From Cupriavidus sp. IDO (GTDB lineage: Bacteria; Pseudomonadota; Gammaproteobacteria; Burkholderiales; Burkholderiaceae): a stretch of DNA of 62,049 nucleotides. Position numbers and translations under genes: made by a program. The stretch covers positions 1 to 62,049 of the forward strand of contig NZ_JWMA01000016.1 of the NCBI RefSeq assembly GCF_000812465.1. The letters run 5' to 3'. Each line of letters opens with the position of its first letter. The stretch's first letter is position 1. Positions 1 through 8,534 of the stretch are shown in pieces. Below the pieces are notes generated by a model. It worked only from the letters and a program-made list of their open reading frames with translations, was not told where the DNA came from and made no database searches.

Positions 1-43
1 CCCCCCCCCCCCCCCCCGGGGGGGGGGGGGCGGGGGGGGGGGG
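1..43. other. Homopolymer C-run/G-run at window edge
   Basis: Seventeen C are followed directly by a long run of G broken by one C at position 31. It encodes nothing and has no flanking repeat. A C-run joined to a G-run at the very end of a sequence is typical of a read or assembly artefact, so I treat it as probably not genomic. Confidence 0.6.
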
Positions 44-99
44 CAGGCGCTGGCATACCGACGCCCGTCACTTCGTTGATGCTCCGGCCCTCTCCCCCA

Positions 100-125
100 C
101 CCCTCTCCCGCAAGCGGGAGAGGGG
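100..125. repeat. REP-like palindrome, copy 1
   Basis: Perfect 26-bp palindrome made of two 12-bp arms (CCCCTCTCCCGC and its complement) around AA. It lies downstream of the 13-gene minus-strand operon. The same unit occurs five more times in the window, always between genes. It may form an RNA hairpin that stabilises or ends transcripts; that role is inferred. Confidence 0.85.
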
Positions 126-181
126 AGCGTATGCGAGGGGTGGTGGCCTAACCCAACGCTTTCGCATACCGCCGGTTTGCT

Positions 182-207
182 CCCCTGTCCCGCAAGCGGG
201 AGAGGGG
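182..207. repeat. REP-like palindrome, copy 2
   Basis: Second copy of the GCAAGC-centred palindrome with one arm mismatch (CCCCTGTCCCGC on the left). It lies 56 bases after copy 1, and both copies are followed by a similar GCGAGGGGTGGTGG tail, so the pair looks like a tandem duplication of a longer unit. Confidence 0.8.
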
Positions 208-259
208 AGCTTGCGCGAGGGGTGGTGGCAAGCACCAACGTTCTCGCAAACCGCCGGCT

Positions 260-1063
260 TCACGCCCGCTGACTACTCACCGGCAGCACCTCGCCAGTCA
301 TGTACGAGGCATAGTCGCTGGCCAGGAACACCATCACATTGGCCACCTCCCACACCTCGGCCGCGCGCCCGAAGGCTTCGCGCTCGCTGAGCTGGCGCAG
401 CAGGTCCGCCGGCGCCGACTTCTTCAGGAAGTCGTGCAGCGCGATGCTCGGGGCCACCGCATTGATGCGCACGCCAAACTCGGCGGCTTCCATCGCGCTG
501 CAGCGCGTCAGCGCCATCACCCCGGCCTTGGCCGCGGCGTAGTGCGACTGCTCCTTCTGCGCACGCCAGCCGAGCACCGAGGCGTTGTTGACGATGGCGC
601 CGCGCCGCCGGGCCTGCATGTGCGGCAGCATCGCGCGCGTCATGCGGAAGGTGCCGGTGAGCGAAATATCGATCACGCGCGACCACTCGGCATCGTCCAT
701 CTCGACTAGGCGGCGCGAGCCGCCCAGGCCGGCGTTGTTGATCAGCACGTCGGTGCCGCCCAGCGCTTCTTCGGCGGCGGCCACGAGTGCGCGAACCTGC
801 GCTTCGTCGGACACATCGCAGAGCTGGCCGTGGATCGCCTGCAGGCCGGTTTCCGCGCGCAGGCGCCCGACCGCTTCGTCCAGGCGTCTTGGGTGCACGT
901 CGGAAATCATCAGCGCGCGGCAGCCTTCTTCCGCGCAGCGGCGCGCCGCGGCAAAGCCGATGCCGGCGCCCGCCGCGGCGGTGATCAGCACGCTCTTGCC
1001 GGCAAGCAGCTGGTGGCCCGGCACATAGGCCGGTGCGGCGGGGAATTCGGTGTTCTGGGTCAT
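260..1063 (-). CDS. SDR family oxidoreductase (last gene of HIP-type operon)
   Basis: A 267-residue classical short-chain dehydrogenase/reductase that probably oxidises or reduces a hydroxyl/keto group on a ring-degradation CoA intermediate. Visible motifs are a glycine-rich nucleotide loop (TAAAGAGIGFA, about residue 29), NNAG, and the Ser...YAAAK active site. The ATG is set by overlap with the upstream gene: its ATGA shares four bases with the stop of the acyl-CoA dehydrogenase at 1060. It is the final gene of the minus-strand operon, so by position it resembles the SDRs in mycobacterial ipd regions. The exact substrate is not readable from sequence. Confidence 0.85.
   Translation of the reverse strand: MTQNTEFPAAPAYVPGHQLLAGKSVLITAAAGAGIGFAAARRCAEEGCRALMISDVHPRRLDEAVGRLRAETGLQAIHGQLCDVSDEAQVRALVAAAEEALGGTDVLINNAGLGGSRRLVEMDDAEWSRVIDISLTGTFRMTRAMLPHMQARRRGAIVNNASVLGWRAQKEQSHYAAAKAGVMALTRCSAMEAAEFGVRINAVAPSIALHDFLKKSAPADLLRQLSEREAFGRAAEVWEVANVMVFLASDYASYMTGEVLPVSSQRA
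692..709 (+). promoter_or_regulatory. Intragenic match to the 18-bp operator
   Basis: ATCGTCCATCTCGACTAG matches the cluster operator at 11 of 12 core positions but lies inside the SDR coding sequence. On the coding strand it uses the uncommon Leu codon CTA. It could be a chance match, a decoy, or an internal control site. Confidence 0.25.
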
Positions 1064-2259
1064 GACTGTCCTCGTGCCTCGCGCGGCATGCCTAGGCCGC
1101 GTTCCGCGATGATGTTGAGCTGGATTTCGTTGGTACCGGCGTAGATGGTGTCGGCGCGCGAGAACAGCGCCATCTGCTGCAGCCGCGTGCGCCGCGTGTC
1201 GCCGGCGTCCAGCACGTTGGCCAGCGGGCCCAGCACGTCCAGCGCCAGCTGGCCCAGGTCGCGGTGCCAGTTGGACCAGTAGTACTTGTAGATCAGCGCC
1301 TCGCGTTGCAATGCGGTGCCGCCGTCCTGCTCGGCCTGCGCCGCGCCGGCCAGCATGCGCAGCGCGTTGGCGCGCATCACCCGCAGCCCCGCCCAGGCGC
1401 GCGCGATGCGCTGGCGCACCAGCGCGTCGCGGCTGCTGCCGTTGTCGCGCGCCGCCTGCGCCACCCACTCCAGCTCGTGCGTGAACTGCATCTGCTGGCC
1501 GAGCGTGGAGATGCCGCGCTCGAAACCCAGCAGCGCCATGGCGATGCGCCAGCCGTCGCCGGGCTCGCCCAGCACATCGGCCGCCGCGGCGCGCGCGCCG
1601 TCGAAGAACACCTCATTGAATTCCGCGCCGCCGCCCATCTGCCGGATCGGGCGGATCTCGATCCCGGGCTGGTCCAGCGGCAGCATCAGGAAGACCAGGC
1701 CCTTGCTGCCGCGCGAGCCGGGCTCGCAACGCGCCAGCACGAAGATCCAGTCGGATTCGTGCGCGAGCGAGGTCCACACCTTCTGTCCGCTCACCAGCCA
1801 GTCGCCACTGGCATCGCGCACCGCGCGCGTGCGCACATTGGCGAGGTCCGAGCCCGCGCCGGGCTCCGAATACCCCTGGCACCAGAACGTGGTGCCGTTG
1901 CGGATGCCGGGCAGCAGGCGCGCCTTCTGGTCCTCCGTGCCAAAGGCAATCAGGGTGGGGCCGATCAGCCCTTCGCCGATATGGCCCATGCGGCCCGGGC
2001 CGCCGGCACGCGCATACTCCTCGTGGAAGATCACCTGCTGCATCACCGGCAGCTCGCGCCCGCCATGCGCGCGCGGCCAGCCGAGGCCGGTCCAGCCGCC
2101 TTCGGCAAGCCGCCGCTCCCACGCCTTGCGCAGCTCCGGAAACGCCTCTTCGTCGCCGGGGCCGCCGCGGTGCTTCAGGCAGGCAAACTCGCCGGCCAGG
2201 TTGGCGGCCATCCACTGGGCCACCTCGGCGCGGAATGCCGACTCTTCGTGCGCTGTCAT
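1060..2259 (-). CDS. Acyl-CoA dehydrogenase, large-type subunit
   Basis: A 399-residue flavin acyl-CoA dehydrogenase expected to desaturate a CoA thioester of a steroid-ring fragment. It has the usual N-terminal helical domain, a substrate/FAD region around GYSEPGAGSDLA (about residues 133-144), and a C-terminal IYAGTNEIQLNIIAERGLG segment. It overlaps the next gene (2256-3410) by four bases (ATGA). The partner is a different acyl-CoA dehydrogenase with the complementary C-terminal signature, so the two probably form an alpha2beta2 heteromer like FadE28-FadE29 of mycobacterial steroid catabolism. That pairing is inferred from family knowledge and adjacency. Confidence 0.9.
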   Translation of the reverse strand: MTAHEESAFRAEVAQWMAANLAGEFACLKHRGGPGDEEAFPELRKAWERRLAEGGWTGLGWPRAHGGRELPVMQQVIFHEEYARAGGPGRMGHIGEGLIGPTLIAFGTEDQKARLLPGIRNGTTFWCQGYSEPGAGSDLANVRTRAVRDASGDWLVSGQKVWTSLAHESDWIFVLARCEPGSRGSKGLVFLMLPLDQPGIEIRPIRQMGGGAEFNEVFFDGARAAAADVLGEPGDGWRIAMALLGFERGISTLGQQMQFTHELEWVAQAARDNGSSRDALVRQRIARAWAGLRVMRANALRMLAGAAQAEQDGGTALQREALIYKYYWSNWHRDLGQLALDVLGPLANVLDAGDTRRTRLQQMALFSRADTIYAGTNEIQLNIIAERGLGMPREARGQS

Positions 2260-3410
2260 GCTGTCCTCCAGCTGTGCGGGCCATTTGCGGCGATGTAGGC
2301 AAGCGCCGCGCCGGCACCACCCAGCCACTGGCTGGCAGCCTGCGCGCGCTTGAAATAGAGCTGGGGGTCGTATTCCCAGGTGAAGCCGACCCCGCCATGC
2401 AACTGGATGGCCTCCTGCGCGCAGAAGCGCAGGGCGTCGTCGGCCGCGACGGAAGCCGAGGCGATTTCGAGGCGAGCACTGGCCACTTCGTTGGTTTCCC
2501 ACGCCTGTGCCGCGCCATACACGGCCGAGCGCGCCGCCTCCACCAGCACCATCATCTGCGCGCAGCGGTGCTTGACCGCCTGGAACGACGCAATGGCGCG
2601 GCCGAACTGAATGCGTTCCGCCACATAGGCAACGGTCAGGTCCAGGCATTGCCGGGCCGCGCCGAGCTGCTCCGCCGCCAGCATCAGCTTGCCGTGCCAC
2701 CAGGCATGGGCCAGTCCCAGCGCCGCGGCGCCCCCGCGCGCCACGCACGTGCTGGCAGGCACGGGCAACCCGTCCAGTCGCAGCGAGGCCATCGGCCGCG
2801 TGCGGTCGAGCGTATCGAGCAGCGCCAGCGTGAATCGCTCATCGTCAGCCAGCGCGGCTGGCTCCAGCAGGAACAGTGCGGGCGCGCCGTCATCGAGCCG
2901 TGCCGGCACCAGCAGCCAGTCCGCACCGATGGCATCGGCCACCTGCGTCGCGCCTCCGCGCAGCACGAAGCCGTCCGCGCTCGCCCGCGCATCGATTGCG
3001 ACGCCGTCGTACTGCCAGCCTCCATCGCCCGGCAACACCGCGGCGGTCCGGCGCTCACCGCAGGCGAGACGCTCCAGCCACTGCGCGCTGTCACGCGGAC
3101 CCAGGCTGGCCTGCAGCCACGGCGCGGCCACGCAGGCGGCGGACCAGAACGGCACGCACGCCAGGCGCTGGCCCAGTTGCTCCTGCAGCAGCACCAGCCC
3201 GGGCGCGCCCAGGCCGGCACCGCCCACGGCTTCGGGCAGTGCGATGCCGCACCAGCCGAGTTCGCCCGCGATCGCGCGCCATAGCGCGTCATCGTGCGCC
3301 GGCCCCGCTTCGGTCACGCGCCGCACCGCCGCCGAATCGCTGTGCGCGGCGAGGTAGTCGCGCGCGCTGTCGCGGATCATCTGGTGCTCGACGGAAAGGG
3401 AGAAGTCCAT
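2256..3410 (-). CDS. Acyl-CoA dehydrogenase, small-type subunit
   Basis: A 384-residue acyl-CoA dehydrogenase-like protein, partner of the preceding large subunit. The N-terminus (MDFSLSVEHQMIRDSARDYL) is typical. The C-terminal part has QLHGGVGFTWEYDPQLYFKRA (about residues 336-356), where family members carry the Glu/Asp of the active site, and it lacks the YAGTNEIQ signature of its partner. This division of signatures is what is seen in heteromeric steroid acyl-CoA dehydrogenases. The start was chosen at the ATG giving the family N-terminus. The start of the SDR gene upstream lies about 890 bp away on the same strand. Confidence 0.88.
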   Translation of the reverse strand: MDFSLSVEHQMIRDSARDYLAAHSDSAAVRRVTEAGPAHDDALWRAIAGELGWCGIALPEAVGGAGLGAPGLVLLQEQLGQRLACVPFWSAACVAAPWLQASLGPRDSAQWLERLACGERRTAAVLPGDGGWQYDGVAIDARASADGFVLRGGATQVADAIGADWLLVPARLDDGAPALFLLEPAALADDERFTLALLDTLDRTRPMASLRLDGLPVPASTCVARGGAAALGLAHAWWHGKLMLAAEQLGAARQCLDLTVAYVAERIQFGRAIASFQAVKHRCAQMMVLVEAARSAVYGAAQAWETNEVASARLEIASASVAADDALRFCAQEAIQLHGGVGFTWEYDPQLYFKRAQAASQWLGGAGAALAYIAANGPHSWRTA

Positions 3411-3421
3411 GGCAGTCGCGC

Positions 3422-4297
3422 TCAGCTGCCGTAGACGGCCTGCGGCGGCTGCGCGTGCGCCAGCAGTTCGCCCACCGCCGCGCCCAGTTCGGCCGGCTGC
3501 CAGCGCGCGCCCTTGTCGGCCTTCGGCCCGGTGCGCCAGCCGTCCGCCACCGACACCATGCCGCCGGCCGCCTCGAACAGGCGCCCGTTGACCTGCGCCG
3601 ACGCGGCGCTGCCCAGCCACACCACCAGCGGCGCGACGTTGGCGGGGTCGTAGTAGTCGAAGCCGTCTTCCGGCGCCTGCATCATGTCGGCGAACACCTG
3701 CTCGGTCATGCCGGTGCGCGCGGCCGGCGCCAGCGCGTTGGCGGTGATGCCGTAGCGGCCCAGCTCGGCGGCCTGCACCAGCGTGAGCGCGGCAATGCCG
3801 GCCTTGGCGGCGGCGTAGTTGGACTGCCCGACCGAACCCTGCAGGCCCGCGCCGGAGCTGGTGTTGATGATGCGCGCGTCGACCGCGCGGCCCGCCTTGG
3901 CGGCGTCGCGCCACCGTTTGGCCAGCAGGTTGGCCAGGCAGAAGTGGCCGCGCAGGTGCACGCGCATCACGTCGTCCCAGTCTGCCTCGGTCAGGCTGAC
4001 AAACATGCGGTCGCGGCAGATGCCGGCGTTGTTGACCAGCACGTGCACTTCGCCGAAGGCTGCTACCGCGGCATCGACGATGCGCTGCGCGGTGGCGAGC
4101 TGCGTGATGTCGTCATCGCTGGCCAGCGCGCTGCCGCCGGCCGCGCGGATCTCCTCGCACACCGCCTCGGCGGCCTCGCGCCGGATGTCGTTGACGACCA
4201 CGTTGGCGCCCTCGGCGCCGAAGGCCAGCGCATAGGCGCGGCCCAGCCCGCCGCCGGCGCCGGTGATGATGACGGTGCGTCCGTCGCAAATGCCCAT
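3422..4297 (-). CDS. SDR, IpdF/MFE-2-like hydroxyacyl dehydrogenase
   Basis: A 291-residue SDR. The opening DGRTVIITGAGGGLGRAYALAFGAEGANVVVND is the hallmark of the hydroxyacyl-CoA dehydrogenase domain of peroxisomal-type multifunctional enzymes and of IpdF in HIP degradation. NNAG, the catalytic Ser region (NTSSGAGLQG) and YAAAK follow. A strong site (AAGGAGACCGTC) precedes the ATG. It lies between a thiolase gene and an acyl-CoA dehydrogenase pair, so oxidation of a hydroxyacyl-CoA before thiolysis is the likely role. The assignment to IpdF specifically is by context. Confidence 0.82.
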   Translation of the reverse strand: MGICDGRTVIITGAGGGLGRAYALAFGAEGANVVVNDIRREAAEAVCEEIRAAGGSALASDDDITQLATAQRIVDAAVAAFGEVHVLVNNAGICRDRMFVSLTEADWDDVMRVHLRGHFCLANLLAKRWRDAAKAGRAVDARIINTSSGAGLQGSVGQSNYAAAKAGIAALTLVQAAELGRYGITANALAPAARTGMTEQVFADMMQAPEDGFDYYDPANVAPLVVWLGSAASAQVNGRLFEAAGGMVSVADGWRTGPKADKGARWQPAELGAAVGELLAHAQPPQAVYGS

Positions 4298-4307
4298 GAC
4301 GGTCTCC

Positions 4308-5465
4308 TTACAGGCGTTCGATGATGGTGACATTGGCCAGGCCGCCGCCTTCGCACATGGTCTGCAGGCCGTAACGGCCGCCGGTGCGTTCGAGTTCGTG
4401 CAGCAGCGTGGTCATGAGGCGCGCGCCGGTGGCGCCCAGGGGATGGCCCAGCGCGATGGCGCCACCGTTGGGGTTGGTGCGCTCGGGCGCGTAGCCGGTC
4501 TCGGCCAGCCATGCCATTGCCACCGAGGCGAAGGCTTCATTGATTTCGACCACGTCGATATCGGCCAGGCGCAGGCCGCTGCGCTCCATGGCGCGCTTCG
4601 TTGCGGGGATTGGCGCCGTCAGCATCCACAGCGGGTCGTCGCCCATCACGCTCATATGCACGATGCGCGCACGCGGCTTGAGCTGGTAGCGCCTGAGCGC
4701 GTCTTCCGAGACGATCAGCAGCGCGGCGGCGGCGTCGGCGGTCTGGCTGGATACGGCCGCGGTCAGCGAACTCCCGGGCATCAGCGGCTCCAGCGCGGCC
4801 ATCCTGGCCAGCGTGGTATCGGGGCGTGGCGTCTCGTCATGCTTCACGCCATCGCACGGCACGATCTCGCGGGCAAAGCGGCCGTCTTCGATCGCCGCCG
4901 CGGCGCGCCGGTGGCTTTCCAGCGCATAGGCTTCCATGGCCTCGCGCGACAGCTTCCAGTGGTCGGCAATGCGCTGCGCGGCGTGGAACTGCGAGACGGG
5001 CGCATCGCCGAAGCGCGCTTGCCAGCCCTTGCTGCCCGAGAACGGGTCGGCAAACCCCAGCGCCTGCCCGGCCAGCATGGCCGACGAGATCGGGATCTGC
5101 GTCATGGTCTGCACGCCGCCGGCGATCACCACGTCCTGCGTGCCGCTCATCACCGCCTGCGCGGCAAAGTGCACGGCCTGCTGCGACGAGCCGCACTGGC
5201 GGTCCACGGTCACGCCCGGCACCGCCAGCGGCAGGCCGGCGGCCAGCCACGCACTGCGGGCGATATTGCCGGCCAGCGGCCCGATGGTGTCGACGCAGCC
5301 GAACACCACGTCGTCATAGTCCTCGGCCGGGATGCCGTTGCGGCGCACCAGCTCGGCCAGCACGAAGCTGCCCAGGTCGGCGCCGTGCATGTGCGACAGT
5401 CCGCCCTTGCGCCGCCCGGTGGGCGTGCGCAGGGCATCAACGATATAGGCGTCTTTCATGGTCAT
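4308..5465 (-). CDS. fadA6: Thiolase (FadA6-like acetyl-CoA acyltransferase)
   Basis: A 385-residue degradative thiolase that cleaves a 3-ketoacyl-CoA with CoA. The nucleophile Cys lies in [16 protein letters not shown] (about residue 92). The two C-terminal elements, [19 protein letters not shown] (His) and MCEGGGLA (second Cys), are intact, so it should be active. Two in-frame ATGs lie two codons apart; I used the first, preceded by AAAGAGACCA. In steroid degraders FadA6 acts late in HIP breakdown, and the neighbouring genes agree. The symbol is given on context plus family, so a related thiolase is possible. Confidence 0.85.
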   Translation of the reverse strand: MTMKDAYIVDALRTPTGRRKGGLSHMHGADLGSFVLAELVRRNGIPAEDYDDVVFGCVDTIGPLAGNIARSAWLAAGLPLAVPGVTVDRQCGSSQQAVHFAAQAVMSGTQDVVIAGGVQTMTQIPISSAMLAGQALGFADPFSGSKGWQARFGDAPVSQFHAAQRIADHWKLSREAMEAYALESHRRAAAAIEDGRFAREIVPCDGVKHDETPRPDTTLARMAALEPLMPGSSLTAAVSSQTADAAAALLIVSEDALRRYQLKPRARIVHMSVMGDDPLWMLTAPIPATKRAMERSGLRLADIDVVEINEAFASVAMAWLAETGYAPERTNPNGGAIALGHPLGATGARLMTTLLHELERTGGRYGLQTMCEGGGLANVTIIERL

Positions 5466-5479
5466 TGGTCTCTTTGGAA

Positions 5480-6547
5480 TCAGGCAAACGTGGCGCCGGC
5501 GCCGATGTCATGCTCGCCGTCCAGGATGTGCGCGCCCAGGCGCGCCTTGTGGAAGGCCCGGTCGCCCCAGCTTCCCGCCAGGGCCCAGGCGCGCTTGGTG
5601 AAGATCTGCAGGTCCAGCTCCCAGGTGTAGCCCATCGCGCCGTGCACCTGGATCGCCTGGCGTGCCGCGCTCCACGCGCAGCGCGCAGCGGCGACGCGGG
5701 CATGCGAGACGTGCAGCCCCGCGTGCGGCAGGCCATGCGCCAGCGCGGCGGCGGCGCGCAGCAGCACCGGTTTGGCGAATTCGAGCTGGATCGCCACGTC
5801 GGCCAGCAGGTGCTTGACCGCCTGGTAGGCGCCGATGGCCTTGCCGAACTGCTTGCGTTGCGCGCTGTAGTCGATGGCCAGGTCCAGCATGCGCTGCGTG
5901 AGCCCCAGATGCTGCGCGGCCACGCCGAGCGCGCCGCGGTTCAGCGCCATCTCCCACAGTCTCGTGCCGGCAGGGATCAGTTCGGTCTCCGCGGTCGGGC
6001 TCCACGCCAGCTCGAACAGCCGTCGCGAAGGATCAAGCCCGGCGCGCGCAGTCAGCACGGCCTGGTCCGGGCGCAGCAGGTGCACGGCACCTTCGTGGGC
6101 GCACAGGATCGCGTCGGCGACGTGGGCGTCGGCCACCAGCCGCTCCTGCGGATGCGCCACCGCCACGCGGGCTTCGCCGCTGGCGATCCGCTCCAGCAGG
6201 GCGGCGCAGCGCTCGCGCGCCGATGCGTGCGGCGCTACCGCCAGGGCATCGCGCAGCAGGCCCGCCGCCACCAGCGCGGTGTCGAGCAGCGGCTCGGGCA
6301 GCGCGAAATAGCCGCACGCCTGCGCCAGCGACGCCCACTCGACCTCGCCCAGCCCCAGGCCGCCCTGCTCCTGCGGCACCATCACCGCCGTCAGTCCCTG
6401 GTCGGCCAGCTGCCGCCACAGCGCGTCGGAGCGGCCGGTCTCGGTGGCCCGCAGCTCGCGCGTCAGCTCGGGCGTCATCTCTGTCATCAGGAAGCGCCGG
6501 ATCGCCTCGGCAAACTGTTCCTGCTCTTCGGTCAATGCGAAATCCAT
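5480..6547 (-). CDS. Acyl-CoA dehydrogenase, small-type subunit
   Basis: A 355-residue acyl-CoA dehydrogenase-like protein of the small-subunit type, opening MDFALTEEQEQFAEAIRRFL and carrying VHGAMGYTWELDLQIFTKRAW near the C-terminus. I chose the ATG at 6547, which has GGGGGAAACACG before it. An alternative ATG at 6571 overlaps the stop of the next gene (ATGA) and would add eight residues. It pairs with the large-type subunit at 6568-7734 and forms the second heteromeric acyl-CoA dehydrogenase of the operon. Confidence 0.87.
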   Translation of the reverse strand: MDFALTEEQEQFAEAIRRFLMTEMTPELTRELRATETGRSDALWRQLADQGLTAVMVPQEQGGLGLGEVEWASLAQACGYFALPEPLLDTALVAAGLLRDALAVAPHASARERCAALLERIASGEARVAVAHPQERLVADAHVADAILCAHEGAVHLLRPDQAVLTARAGLDPSRRLFELAWSPTAETELIPAGTRLWEMALNRGALGVAAQHLGLTQRMLDLAIDYSAQRKQFGKAIGAYQAVKHLLADVAIQLEFAKPVLLRAAAALAHGLPHAGLHVSHARVAAARCAWSAARQAIQVHGAMGYTWELDLQIFTKRAWALAGSWGDRAFHKARLGAHILDGEHDIGAGATFA

Positions 6548-6567
6548 CGTGTTTCCCCCGGGTGCCG

Positions 6568-7734
6568 TCATGCGCGCGGCATGCCGAGCAGGCGCTCGGC
6601 GACGATATTGCGCTGGATCTCGTTGGTGCCGGCATAGATCGGGCCGGCCTGCGAGAACAGGAAGCCGTCCAGCCAGTGGCCGAGCGAACCCGGCGGCTGG
6701 CCGTCGGGTGCGACCTCTGCGGCCTGGCCGAGGATGGCCAGCGCGGTATCGTGCATATGGATGTCCAGCTCGGACCAGAACACCTTGTTCGTGCTCGACT
6801 CGGCGCCGATATGGCCGCCGCGCACCAGCCGGCTCGCCGTGGCATAGGTGGAGAGCGTGTAGGCCTCCGCATCCATCCACGCGCGCAGCACCGCGTCGCG
6901 CAGCGAGGGGTCACGGTCCGCCGCTTCGCGGTTGGCCTGGTACAGCCTGACCAGCGCGCGGGCGGTTTCCTGGAAACGCGCCGGCGAGCGCAGCATCAGA
7001 CCACGCTCGAAGCCGGCCGTCGCCATCGCCACCTGCCAGCCGGCGCCTTCAGCCGCCAGGCGGTTCTCCACCGGCACGCGCACGTCGTCGAAGAAGATCT
7101 CGGCAAAGCCGGTCTGGCCGTTGAGCTGGCGGATCGGGCGCACGGTGATGCCGGGCGTACCGAGCGGCACCAGCACGAAGGTCAGCCCGTGGTGGCGCGT
7201 CGAGGCCGGATCGGTGCGGAACAGCCCGAACAGCCAGTCCGCCCACACCGCCCGCGTCGACCAGATCTTCTGGCCATTGATCACATAGTCATCGCCGTCG
7301 CGGATCGCGCTGCAGCGGATCGCGGCCATGTCGGAGCCGGCGTTCGGCTCGGACCAGCCCTGCGCCCAGATATGCTCGCCCGAGGCCATGCGCGGCAGGA
7401 GGCGCGCCTTCTGCGCCTCGGTGCCGAATTCCATCAGCGTGGGCCCGAGCAGGAAGATGCCGTTCTGGTTGACGCGCATCGGCGCGCCGGCGCGCCAGTA
7501 CTCTTCCTCGAAAATCAGCCACTCGATCAGGTCGCAGCCGCGCCCGCCGAGTTCGGCCGGCCACGTGACCATGCTCCAGCGGCCCTGGTTGAGCGTGGCT
7601 TCCCAGGCGCGGTGCCGGGCAAAGCCTTCCTCGGTGTCGAAGCTAGCCAGCGGCGTGCGCGGCACGTGCGCGGCCATCCAGTCGCGCACCTCGGCGCGGA
7701 AGGCGCGCTGGGCGTCGGTGTACTCAAGCTGCAT
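6568..7734 (-). CDS. Acyl-CoA dehydrogenase, large-type subunit
   Basis: A 388-residue acyl-CoA dehydrogenase with GWSEPNAGSDMAAIRC (about residues 126-141), NGQKIWSTRA, and the C-terminal PIYAGTNEIQRNIVAERLLGMP. It is complete and has the expected family length. Its start overlaps the end of the echA20-like gene by 11 bases. Paired with the 355-residue protein downstream, it likely forms a heteromer acting on a cyclic CoA ester. Which desaturation step this pair performs, compared with the pair at 1060-3410, cannot be told from sequence. Confidence 0.9.
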   Translation of the reverse strand: MQLEYTDAQRAFRAEVRDWMAAHVPRTPLASFDTEEGFARHRAWEATLNQGRWSMVTWPAELGGRGCDLIEWLIFEEEYWRAGAPMRVNQNGIFLLGPTLMEFGTEAQKARLLPRMASGEHIWAQGWSEPNAGSDMAAIRCSAIRDGDDYVINGQKIWSTRAVWADWLFGLFRTDPASTRHHGLTFVLVPLGTPGITVRPIRQLNGQTGFAEIFFDDVRVPVENRLAAEGAGWQVAMATAGFERGLMLRSPARFQETARALVRLYQANREAADRDPSLRDAVLRAWMDAEAYTLSTYATASRLVRGGHIGAESSTNKVFWSELDIHMHDTALAILGQAAEVAPDGQPPGSLGHWLDGFLFSQAGPIYAGTNEIQRNIVAERLLGMPRA

Positions 7735-8515
7735 CGCGCGCCCCTTGAGCGAAGCTGGCTTCGCGGCCTTCGACAAAGGCCGCCCGCGCCTCGCCGGAAT
7801 CCGCGCTCATATAGGCTTGCAGCGTGAAGCCCTGCTCCCAGCGGTACTTGTCCTCGAGGTTGCCGTCCTCCACGCCGTTGAGCGCTTCCTTGGCCAGTTG
7901 CAGCATGGCCGGGCTCTTGGCGGCGATCTGGCGCGCCAGCGCCATGGCGGCATCGCGCAGCCCGGCGCGCGGCACCACGCGCTCGACCGCGCCAAGACGG
8001 TACGCCTCGGCGGCATCGATCATCTCGCCGGTGAAGTACATCGCCCTGACCTTCTGCACGCCGAACATGCGTTGCAGGTGCGCGCCGCCGCCCATGGCGC
8101 CGCGGTCGATCTCGGGCACGCCAAAGCGCGCGCACTCGGATGCGACGATGATGTCGGCGGCGCCGCAGATGCCGATGCCGCCACCGAGCACAAAGCCGTG
8201 CACGGCGACGATGACGGGCTTGGGATTGCGGTGCACGGCGCGGAACGTGGCGTAGTTGCCGGCATTGACGTCGACGATGCGCTGCGGGTGCGCGGCCAGT
8301 TCCTTGATATCGACACCGGCGCAGAAGCCACGGCCTTCGCCGCGCAGCACGATCACGCGCACGGCGGGATCGGTGCCAAGGCGGTCGATCGCGGTGGCCA
8401 GCGCCTGCCAGCCGGCGTTGTCGAGCGCGTTGACGGGCGGCTGGTCGATCACCAGTTCGGCGATGCCGTCGGCGGTGTCGATGCGGAATGACCCGGTCTT
8501 GTGGTTCGTTTGCAT
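7724..8515 (-). CDS. echA20: EchA20-like crotonase (ring-opening step of HIP degradation)
   Basis: A 263-residue crotonase-fold protein. The oxyanion-hole segments are GRGFCAGVDIKEL and VHGFVLGGGIGICGAADI. VDIKEL and the C-terminal YRWEQGFTLQAYMS segment match, from memory, the mycobacterial EchA20 rather than ordinary enoyl-CoA hydratases. EchA20 hydrolyses a ring C-C bond of the bicyclic CoA intermediate before IpdAB opens the last ring. The gene lies next to ipdC, a second crotonase gene and ipdAB, as in actinobacterial ipd loci. An AGAGGAAATC site precedes the ATG. Confidence 0.82.
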   Translation of the reverse strand: MQTNHKTGSFRIDTADGIAELVIDQPPVNALDNAGWQALATAIDRLGTDPAVRVIVLRGEGRGFCAGVDIKELAAHPQRIVDVNAGNYATFRAVHRNPKPVIVAVHGFVLGGGIGICGAADIIVASECARFGVPEIDRGAMGGGAHLQRMFGVQKVRAMYFTGEMIDAAEAYRLGAVERVVPRAGLRDAAMALARQIAAKSPAMLQLAKEALNGVEDGNLEDKYRWEQGFTLQAYMSADSGEARAAFVEGREASFAQGARDAA

Positions 8516-8534
8516 GATTTCCTCTGTCTGTGGG

